This document shows positions 7,692 through 14,201 of a stretch of 21,997 bases of DNA, piece after piece; the stretch's first letter is position 1, and every line of letters begins with the position of its first letter. The DNA is from DASSBG01 sp965651365 (GTDB lineage Bacteria; Pseudomonadota; Gammaproteobacteria; Xanthomonadales; Rhodanobacteraceae), in assembly GCA_965651365.1 (NCBI GenBank), contig CBFGSA010000038.1:1-21997 (forward strand), given 5' to 3'. Position numbers and translations under genes: made by a program. Below the pieces are notes generated by a model. That model did no database searches, had not been told where the DNA came from, and worked only from the letters and a program-made list of their open reading frames with translations.

Positions 7692-8735
7692 ATGAAATTC
7701 GTCGACGAAGCCAAAATCGAAGTCCAGGCCGGCAATGGCGGCAATGGCTGTGTCAGCTTCCGGCGCGAGAAGTACATTCCGCGCGGTGGGCCGGACGGTG
7801 GCGACGGCGGGAATGGCGGTTCGGTGTGGCTGGTCGGGGACGAAGGTCTCAACACCCTGGTCGATTTCCGTCATCAGCGCCTGTTTCGGGCCGCGCGTGG
7901 CCAGGACGGCATGGGCCGGCAGAAATACGGTCGTGGCGGCGAGGATATCGAGGTGCAGGTGCCCATTGGCACCATTGTCATCAACGTCGCCACCGATGAA
8001 GTGATCGGTGACATCACCCGCGACGGCCAGCGCCTGAAAGTGGCCCAGGGCGGCAAGGGCGGTCTGGGCAACATGCACTTCAAGAGTTCGGTCAACCGGA
8101 CGCCACGCCAGTCCACGCCCGGTACGCCGGGCGAGCAGCGCGAGCTGAAGCTGGAGCTGAAGGTGCTGGCCGACGTGGGCCTGTTGGGTTTCCCCAATGC
8201 CGGCAAGTCGACCTTCATCCGCGCCGTGTCGGCGGCCACGCCGCGCGTGGCCGACTACCCGTTCACGACCCTGCACCCCAACCTTGGCGTGGTCTCGGTC
8301 GGCAGCGGCCAGAGTTTCGTGATTGCCGACATTCCGGGCCTGATCGAGGGCGCGGCCGAGGGGGCCGGTCTGGGCATGCAATTCCTGCGGCATGTGGCGC
8401 GCACACGGCTCCTGTTGCATCTGGTCGATGCCGCACCGATGGACGGTTCCGACCCGGTGGAGCAGGTGCGGGCCATCGAAAAGGAATTGCAGCAGCATGA
8501 TCCGGAGCTGCTGGAGCGGCCGCGCTGGCTGTTGCTGAACAAGCTGGATTTGCTGCCGGCCGATGAGCGCGACCTGGTCGCGACCGACATTGTCACGCGG
8601 CTGGAGTGGCAGGCGTCCTGGTTCCCGATCTCGGCCTTGTCAGGCGAGGGCACGCGCGCAGTTTGCCAACGGGTGCAGCAGTTGTTCGAGGCTCAGCGTG
8701 AGGACACCGAGGCTGATGCGCCGGAAGTGCCCTGA
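7692..8735 (+). CDS. obgE: Obg family GTPase (CgtA)
   Basis: This 347-residue essential GTPase acts in late 50S ribosomal subunit assembly and stress/(p)ppGpp signalling. The N-terminal Obg domain (about 1-159) begins MKFVDEAKIEVQAGNGGNGC and is glycine-rich. The G domain follows with G1 GFPNAGKS (166-173), G3 DIPG (213-216), G4 NKLD (283-286) and G5 SAL (314-316). The C-terminal tail is short and acidic. The start is fixed by family alignment; no purine-rich Shine-Dalgarno sequence is visible because the upstream bases are a pyrimidine-rich heptamer array. The position after rplU-rpmA is conserved across many bacteria. Here a terminator and the repeat locus separate them, so obgE must have its own promoter or rely on read-through. 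Confidence 0.98.
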   Translation: MKFVDEAKIEVQAGNGGNGCVSFRREKYIPRGGPDGGDGGNGGSVWLVGDEGLNTLVDFRHQRLFRAARGQDGMGRQKYGRGGEDIEVQVPIGTIVINVATDEVIGDITRDGQRLKVAQGGKGGLGNMHFKSSVNRTPRQSTPGTPGEQRELKLELKVLADVGLLGFPNAGKSTFIRAVSAATPRVADYPFTTLHPNLGVVSVGSGQSFVIADIPGLIEGAAEGAGLGMQFLRHVARTRLLLHLVDAAPMDGSDPVEQVRAIEKELQQHDPELLERPRWLLLNKLDLLPADERDLVATDIVTRLEWQASWFPISALSGEGTRAVCQRVQQLFEAQREDTEADAPEVP

Positions 8736-8747
8736 CGTGCGGGCAAC

Positions 8748-8773
8748 AAAAAAGCCGGCAGGCGCCGGCTTTT
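8748..8773. terminator. Bidirectional intrinsic terminator between obgE and rpsT
   Basis: GCCGGC (8754-8759) pairs with GCCGGC (8764-8769) around a 4-nt loop. Six A precede the stem and four T follow it, so it has a stem plus U-tract on both strands. It sits between convergent obgE and rpsT and can serve both. Confidence 0.85.
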
Positions 8774-8796
8774 CTGATTCGCTCAGTGCAGGGCAA

Positions 8797-9060
8797 TCAA
8801 GAGAGCGCCTTGATCTGTGCGTTGAGACGGCTCTTGTGGCGCGCGGCCTTGTTGCGGTGGATCAGGCCACGCGCGGCGTAGCGATCCATCAGCGGCACGG
8901 CGGCGGCGTAAGCGCTCTCGGCAGCGGCCTTGTCGCCGGCGTCGATCGCGGCAACGACCTTCTTCAGCGAAGTGCGCACCATCGAACGGGCGCTGGCATT
9001 GCGCCGACGGTTGTGCTCGGACTGACGGGCACGCTTCTTTGCGGATTTGATGTTGGCCAA
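8797..9060 (-). CDS. rpsT: 30S ribosomal protein S20 (UUG start)
   Basis: The 87-residue basic helical protein reads MANIKSAKKRARQSEHNRRRN at its N-terminus, classic S20, which binds 16S rRNA early in 30S assembly. The initiation codon is TTG (complement of CAA at 9058-9060), with a GGAG ribosome-binding site about 8 nt upstream. E. coli rpsT also starts with UUG, and there the weak start codon contributes to autogenous translational control; the same is plausible here but not shown. It is a monocistronic gene with its own promoter and shares a terminator with obgE. Confidence 0.97.
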   Translation of the reverse strand: MANIKSAKKRARQSEHNRRRNASARSMVRTSLKKVVAAIDAGDKAAAESAYAAAVPLMDRYAARGLIHRNKAARHKSRLNAQIKALS

Positions 9061-9099
9061 GGGAAAGCTCCGGGTGATTCAAGTATTGGCAAGCCTGCA

Positions 9100-9128
9100 A
9101 TTATGACGGGGTTTCGCGGCTTCGTCAA
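9100..9128 (-). promoter_or_regulatory. Predicted sigma70-type promoter of rpsT
   Basis: On the minus strand TTGACG (9128-9123) and CATAAT (9105-9100) are exactly 17 bp apart: 5 of 6 matches in each box with ideal spacing. Transcription is expected from about 9093, giving a leader of roughly 33 nt before the UUG start. The locus 2 heptamer array begins about 18 bp upstream of the -35 box. Confidence 0.8.
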
Positions 9129-9145
9129 TGCATTCGCTCCATCGC

Positions 9146-9173
9146 GGGACTCTGAACTCGGGACTCGGGACTC
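9146..9173 (+). repeat. Heptamer tandem array, locus 2, left arm (GGGACTC)
   Basis: Four phased 7-bp units: GGGACTC, a degenerate TGAACTC, then GGGACTC twice, possibly followed by a decayed fifth unit at 9174-9180. It is the left arm of an inverted pair with 9267-9329. It lies in the 335-bp divergent region between rpsT and murJ. Confidence 0.88.
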
Positions 9174-9266
9174 GGGGAGTGGCGAGATCGAACGTGCTCG
9201 GGGAATTGCAGTTTCCGGCTGGACGTTGCGGAATGTTTTCCGGGCTGGCGAGGCTTTGGCATCTTC

Positions 9267-9329
9267 GAGTCCCGAGTCCCGAGTCCCGAGTCCCGGCTTC
9301 ACCATCCCGAGTCCCGAGTCCCGAGTCCC
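9267..9329 (-). repeat. Heptamer tandem array, locus 2, right arm (inverted, 7 intact units)
   Basis: Four GAGTCCC units (9267-9294), a 14-bp interruption (9295-9308), then three more GAGTCCC units (9309-9329). The interruption is exactly two unit lengths, so the 7-bp register is preserved across it and two units have probably decayed. Sequence and orientation make it the inverted partner of 9146-9173. The roughly 90 bp between the arms and the 66 bp from here to murJ show no gene and no convincing promoter; murJ expression signals remain unassigned. Confidence 0.88.
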
Positions 9330-9395
9330 GAACCGTGGCCGTCATGCAGCGCGAATCTCCGCATGCCAGCCACAGCGGCAACCGGAGACCGCCGC

Positions 9396-11006
9396 GTGAC
9401 CCGCCGTCCTTCGCTGCTGCGCGGCCTGCTGTCATTCAGCTCGGTGACGATGCTCTCAAGGGTATTGGGCCTGGTGCGGGATATCGCGATCAACACCAGC
9501 TTCGGTGCCTCGGCGGCGACGGATGCGTTCTGGGTCGCGTTCCGGATTCCCAATTTCATGCGGCGCCTGTTTGCCGAAGGTTCGTTCTCGACGGCCTTTG
9601 TGCCGGTATTCACCGAGGTGCGCGAGACGCGGTCACATGCCGATCTGAAGGAGCTGATGTCGCGGGTTGGCGCCACCCTGGGCGGCGTGCTGATGGTGGT
9701 CACGGCGCTGGGCGTGCTCTTTGCACCGCAAGTGGTGGCGGTGTTCGCGCCGGGCTCGCTGGATCAGCCGCACAAGCTGGACTTGACCGTGGATCTGCTG
9801 CGGCTGACCTTTCCGTTTCTGCTGTTCGTTTCGCTGACCGCGCTGGCCGGCGGTGCGCTCAATGCCTGCGATCGTTTTGCCTTGCCGGCGCTGGTGCCGG
9901 TGATCCTCAATATCTGCCTGATTGCCGGTTCGCTGTGGCTGGCGCCGCGGCTGGGTACGCCGATCCTGGCCCTGGGCTGGGCGATTCTGCTGGCGGGCGT
10001 GCTGCAACTGCTGTTTCTGTTGCCGGCGCTGGCCAGGCTCGATCTGCTGGCGCTGCCGCGCTGGGGCTGGCGACATGCGGATGTGCGCAAGATCATGCGC
10101 CTGATGGGTCCGACGCTGTTCGGCTCCTCGGTGGCGCAGATCAACCTGCTGCTGGACACGGTATTCGCCTCGATGCTGATCACCGGCTCACAGACCTGGC
10201 TGTCGCAGTCGACGCGCTTCCTGGAGCTGCCGCTGGGCGTGTTCGGCGTGGCGCTGGGCACCGTCATTCTGCCCGCCTTGTCGCGTCATCACGTGGGTAC
10301 CGACAGGGCCGGATTTTCACGTTCCCTGGACTGGGGCTTTCGCATTACCCTGCTGATCGCGGTGCCGGCGATGCTGGCGCTGCTGCTGCTGGCCAAACCA
10401 CTGGTCGCCACCTTGTTCCAGCATGGCCAGTTCACCGCCTTCGACACCCACATGGCCACCTTGTCGGTGCTGGCTTTCGTGTGCGGCTTGCCGGGCTATG
10501 CCCTGGTCAAGGTTCTGCTGCCGGCATTTTATTCACGCCAGGACACGCGCACGCCGGTGCGCGCCGGTGTCACGGCCCTGGTGGCCAACGTGATCCTGAC
10601 GCTGCTGTTCATCGGGTTGCTGTTCTGGTGGTGGGCGCCGCCGGCCGTGCGCCAGCTTCCCGTGTTGGAGGCGATCGCCCGGGTGCCGGGTCTGCACATG
10701 GGCATGGCCATCGCCGGCGCCGTCTCCAGCTACATCAATGCCGGCCTGCTGTGGCACTGGCTGAAGCGTGATCGCGTGTACCAGGTCCAGCCGGGATGGC
10801 TGCGCCATCTGGGCCGTTTGACCGTGGCCTGCGTGGCGATGATATTCGTGCTGTGGCTGGGCCTGCAGTGGTGGCCGGACTGGACCGGCGTGCCACCCTG
10901 GACCCGCATCTGGCACCTGACCGTGCTGGTGGTCGCTGGGGCGGTCACCTATCTTGGCGTACTGTTGGCCACCGGATTCCGGCTGCGCCACATACGCACA
11001 GATTGA
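9396..11006 (+). CDS. murJ: Lipid II flippase MurJ (MviN)
   Basis: This 536-residue inner-membrane protein of the MOP superfamily, with about 14 hydrophobic segments, flips lipid II to the periplasmic face for peptidoglycan synthesis. N-terminal residues aligned with functional positions of E. coli MurJ are kept: Arg22 and Arg28 in SRVLGLVRD (E. coli Arg18, Arg24), Asp43 (Asp39) and Arg56 (Arg52). I prefer the GTG at 9396, because CCGGAG lies upstream and the resulting N-terminus resembles family members. An in-frame ATG at 9363 would add 11 residues without a ribosome-binding site. It is divergent from rpsT. In relatives, as I recall, ribF follows directly; here three unrelated genes intervene. 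Confidence 0.96.
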   Translation: MTRRPSLLRGLLSFSSVTMLSRVLGLVRDIAINTSFGASAATDAFWVAFRIPNFMRRLFAEGSFSTAFVPVFTEVRETRSHADLKELMSRVGATLGGVLMVVTALGVLFAPQVVAVFAPGSLDQPHKLDLTVDLLRLTFPFLLFVSLTALAGGALNACDRFALPALVPVILNICLIAGSLWLAPRLGTPILALGWAILLAGVLQLLFLLPALARLDLLALPRWGWRHADVRKIMRLMGPTLFGSSVAQINLLLDTVFASMLITGSQTWLSQSTRFLELPLGVFGVALGTVILPALSRHHVGTDRAGFSRSLDWGFRITLLIAVPAMLALLLLAKPLVATLFQHGQFTAFDTHMATLSVLAFVCGLPGYALVKVLLPAFYSRQDTRTPVRAGVTALVANVILTLLFIGLLFWWWAPPAVRQLPVLEAIARVPGLHMGMAIAGAVSSYINAGLLWHWLKRDRVYQVQPGWLRHLGRLTVACVAMIFVLWLGLQWWPDWTGVPPWTRIWHLTVLVVAGAVTYLGVLLATGFRLRHIRTD

Positions 11007-11043
11007 ACTGCAGTACCCGAAGCACAATCCTGCTTGCGTATTG

Positions 11044-11072
11044 TTGCCGGTTTGTGATCTTTGCGTTAAAGT
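11044..11072 (+). promoter_or_regulatory. Possible promoter of the TonB-dependent receptor gene
   Basis: TTGCCG (11044-11049) and TAAAGT (11067-11072) stand 17 bp apart in the gap after murJ. This would give a leader of about 113 nt. The -10 box matches only 4 of 6 positions. I found no riboswitch or clear operator in the leader. Confidence 0.45.
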
Positions 11073-11191
11073 TGGGTTGCGCGTCTACAGGATGCGAGAA
11101 CAAACACAGAGTGTCGGGTACGCATTAGTGTCGATGTGCGTGCCGGGTTTGGTGTTTGGTGAATTCATCGTGCCCAGTCAGGGGAACAAAA

Positions 11192-14095
11192 ATGAAAGTC
11201 AAGTTGCTTACCACCGCAGTGTGCGCCACGCTGGCCATGTCTGCCTGGACGGGAAATGCGCATGCCGGCAGTGGCGGTGCGCTTGATCTGAGTCTGCCCG
11301 CTGCGGGTGCTGCGCGCGGGACGCTGGCCCAAGGGCAATCGCCGCAGGATCAACAGGAATCCTCATCCTCGCAAGATCAGGAAGAACAACAGAAGAAAAA
11401 GGCCACCGAACTGCAGCAGATGACGGTGACCGGCTCGCTGATCCCGCGTGCGCAGATCGAAACGTCGACCCCGACGGTGCAGATCACGGCTGAAGACATC
11501 AAGGCACAGGGCTTCCAGAGCGTGTATGAAGCACTGAAGTCTTCGCCTTTTGCCACGGGTGGCGTGCAGGGTGCGCAGGACGGTGCCAGCTTTACCCAAG
11601 GCGCCGAAACCCTGAGTCTGTTCGGGCTCGATCCCAATTTCACCCTGACACTGATCAATGGCCACCCGATGGCCGAATATCCGTTGCTCTATAACGGTTC
11701 CTCGAACTTTGTCGACCTTTCATCCATCCCGATGTCGATGGTGGATCACATTGATATCGTGCCCGGAAACCAGTCCGCCATCTACGGCTCTTCCGCGATC
11801 GCCGGCGTCATCAACATCGTGCTGAAGGATCATGCCGAGGGCTTCAACGTCAACGTGCGCGTGGGCGGCTACTCCGAAGGTGGCGGCGCCAACCAGCGCA
11901 TCTCGTTTACTGGCGGGCATCAGTTTGGCAACCTGAATGTCGTATACGGCATGCAGTACAATCACAACGACCCGATCTGGGCCTATCAGCGTGACTGGAC
12001 CAAATCACGTGAAAGCCGCCCGGATGGCCAGAACAACGGCCGCACCAGCCTGGATCGCCTGATTTATGGTTACGACCTGACCAAGGACAATCCGTCACTG
12101 GAGTTCTTCGGCCCGCTCGGCGAACATGCCTGCGACGGCATCTCCAACCTGTGGAACGGCACGATGCGGTACAACGACGCCGATGCGCGTGGTCCGGCCT
12201 GCGGCACCGAGATCGGCGTGGGTTACGCCACGTTGAAAAACAAGCAGCAGGATACTGCCGGCTACCTGCACATGAGCTTGCCATTGGGTGAGAACGCCCA
12301 AGCCTACGGCGACTTCCTGTACAACCACCAGAAGGTTCAGTACGGTGTGGGTGCCAATTACACGTGGTGGGGCACTGGCGCGGACTATGGCTATCTTATT
12401 GATGATCGCACGGGTCAGTTGTTCCTGACCCAGTGGGGTTTCTCGCCGGAAGAAGTCGGTGGCTACGACAGTGTCGCCGACACCCTGAATGTGGACACAT
12501 TGAGCAGTACCCTCGGTGTGCGCGGCAATGTCGGTGACAGCGACTGGGCCTACGACGCGTATTATTCGCGTTCGCAGCAATGGTTGAAGAGCGAGGATCG
12601 CCAGCGCATTGCATCCAAGATCGATGCCTTTTTCCAGGATCGCTTCCTTGGCCCACAGTACGGCACCCTGATTGGTTATCCGGTGTACCGCCCCAATTGG
12701 GACAATTTCTATACCGCAATCACGCCGCAGGACTATCGCAGTTTTACCGAAGTGCTTGAGAGCCGCAACCAGTCCTGGGTGCAGAACCTGAACCTGCAGG
12801 TGACCAATGTCGACCTGTTCAGCCTGCCGGGTGGTTCCGCCGGTTTGGCAGCCCTGGTGCAGGTGGGCAACCAGCATTGGAGCAACCACCCCAATGCCAA
12901 GTTGCTGGCCGGCGATGTCTGGGGCACGACCGCCACATCCGGGTTTGGCAAGCGTGAAAACTATGCGGCCGCGGTGGAAATGAACCTGCCGATCTGGAAG
13001 TGGCTGACGGTGGACGGCTCGGTGCGCTACGACGACTACAAGTTTGCCGGTCGCAGTGATGCCAAAGCCACCTACAAGCTGGGTGTGGAAATTCGTCCGA
13101 TCGACACATTGCTGTTCCGGGCCAACTACGCCACCGCATTCCGGGCTCCGGACATGTCCCGCATTTTCCTTGGGCCGTCGGGCGCTTACAGCTTCGTGCC
13201 GGATTACTACGGGTGTGATCAGAACCAGCCGGGCGATCCATATGCGGATTGCACCTTCGTGGCCGATGGCGTGCAGTCGTTTGTCAACAATACGGCCAAC
13301 CCCGACTTGAAGGATATTGAAGCAAAGTCGTGGGGTGCGGGTATCGTCTGGTCGCCGACCAACGATTTCAATGCACGAATTGATTACGTGGATATCAAGG
13401 TGGACAAGGAAGTGAATGACATGAGTGTCACAGCATTGATGCGCAATGAGGCTGATTGCCAGAATGGCGTGCTCGATCCGAATTCGCCAACCTGTGTCGA
13501 TGCTTTCAACCGGGTGCAGCGTGGTGGCCCGAGGAATCTTGTCGAGGAAATCACGCTGAGCCCGATCAACATCTCCAAGGAGCGGACGCAGGCGATTACG
13601 GCCGGTGCCAATTACCGCTGGGATATTGGCAAGGCGGGATCATTGACCTTCGGCTTGCAGTACAACAACGTGTTGAAGCACGAGAAACAGCAGTATGCGG
13701 GCGACCCGTATGAGGATCTGCTGAACGATCCGCGCTACAAGGACGAGTACAAGTCGATCCTGGCCGGCGACGTGACTTGGGGTGTGGGGAACTGGAGCAC
13801 CACCCTGTATGGCCGTCGTTACGGCCACTGGCCCAACTACATGGCCAGCTACGTGAATCCGTATAGCTACGACACCGAGGGTGCGAAGAAGAACCCGTCA
13901 TGGACGTTGTACAATCTGCGCGTGAAGTATGATTTGCCGAGCAATGCGTCGATTGCCGTGACAGCGAACAACGTGTTCAACAAGATGCCTCCCAGGGACA
14001 CGACTTTCACAAGTTGGCCGTACTATGAGACGCATGCCTACAATGTGTATGGCCGGGCAATTTTTGTCGAGTTCGACATGAATTTCGGCAACTAA
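11192..14095 (+). CDS. TonB-dependent outer-membrane receptor
   Basis: The 967-residue protein has a Sec signal peptide (MKVKLLTTAVCATLAMS, cleavage likely after AHA25). A hydrophilic linker rich in Gln, Ser, Glu and Lys covers about residues 48-71. A TonB-box-like MTVTG (77-81) leads into a plug domain that includes VPGNQSAIYGSSAIAGVINIV. A large beta-barrel follows, with family motifs such as FRANYATAFRAPD and a C-terminal NVFNK segment. The mature protein has exactly six cysteines in three close pairs (314/337, 675/687, 756/768), probably disulfides in extracellular loops. The start is the ATG at 11192 with AGGGGA upstream. Such receptors import large or scarce substrates using TonB energy. 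The substrate is not evident; the S9 peptidase next door hints at peptides. Base use appears slightly less GC-rich than ileS and ribF. Confidence 0.94.
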   Translation: MKVKLLTTAVCATLAMSAWTGNAHAGSGGALDLSLPAAGAARGTLAQGQSPQDQQESSSSQDQEEQQKKKATELQQMTVTGSLIPRAQIETSTPTVQITAEDIKAQGFQSVYEALKSSPFATGGVQGAQDGASFTQGAETLSLFGLDPNFTLTLINGHPMAEYPLLYNGSSNFVDLSSIPMSMVDHIDIVPGNQSAIYGSSAIAGVINIVLKDHAEGFNVNVRVGGYSEGGGANQRISFTGGHQFGNLNVVYGMQYNHNDPIWAYQRDWTKSRESRPDGQNNGRTSLDRLIYGYDLTKDNPSLEFFGPLGEHACDGISNLWNGTMRYNDADARGPACGTEIGVGYATLKNKQQDTAGYLHMSLPLGENAQAYGDFLYNHQKVQYGVGANYTWWGTGADYGYLIDDRTGQLFLTQWGFSPEEVGGYDSVADTLNVDTLSSTLGVRGNVGDSDWAYDAYYSRSQQWLKSEDRQRIASKIDAFFQDRFLGPQYGTLIGYPVYRPNWDNFYTAITPQDYRSFTEVLESRNQSWVQNLNLQVTNVDLFSLPGGSAGLAALVQVGNQHWSNHPNAKLLAGDVWGTTATSGFGKRENYAAAVEMNLPIWKWLTVDGSVRYDDYKFAGRSDAKATYKLGVEIRPIDTLLFRANYATAFRAPDMSRIFLGPSGAYSFVPDYYGCDQNQPGDPYADCTFVADGVQSFVNNTANPDLKDIEAKSWGAGIVWSPTNDFNARIDYVDIKVDKEVNDMSVTALMRNEADCQNGVLDPNSPTCVDAFNRVQRGGPRNLVEEITLSPINISKERTQAITAGANYRWDIGKAGSLTFGLQYNNVLKHEKQQYAGDPYEDLLNDPRYKDEYKSILAGDVTWGVGNWSTTLYGRRYGHWPNYMASYVNPYSYDTEGAKKNPSWTLYNLRVKYDLPSNASIAVTANNVFNKMPPRDTTFTSWPYYETHAYNVYGRAIFVEFDMNFGN

Positions 14096-14118
14096 GCCAT
14101 CTGCTGTAGTTTGCTCTC

Positions 14119-14147
14119 AAGGGGCCGGGCCAGTACCGGCCCCTTTT
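14119..14147 (+). terminator. Intrinsic terminator after the TonB-dependent receptor gene
   Basis: AAGGGGCCGG (14119-14128) pairs perfectly with CCGGCCCCTT (14136-14145) around a 7-nt loop and runs into TTTT (14144-14147). It lies 23 nt after the receptor stop, so the peptidase gene downstream is probably transcribed separately or only by read-through. Confidence 0.85.
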
Positions 14148-14150
14148 CCA

Positions 14151-14180
14151 TTGGTTGGTGTAGGTCGCGCGACGCATACT
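14151..14180 (+). promoter_or_regulatory. Possible promoter of the S9 peptidase gene
   Basis: TTGGTT (14151-14156) and CATACT (14175-14180) are 18 bp apart, directly after the receptor terminator and 21 bp before the peptidase ATG. Each box has 4 of 6 consensus matches, so this is tentative. Confidence 0.35.
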
Positions 14181-14201
14181 CTTTTTACTGCGGATAATTC
14201 G

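Noticed and set aside
9128..10771. 547-codon plus-strand frame overlapping murJ, starting within the heptamer region
   Set aside because: Frame-shifted shadow of murJ; part of it is translated heptamer repeat, the rest is low-complexity Ala/Gly/Arg sequence.
11079..11191. Riboswitch or structured leader upstream of the TonB-dependent receptor (for example cobalamin)
   Set aside because: No B12-box-like sequence or clear stem architecture could be recognised in the roughly 113-nt leader.
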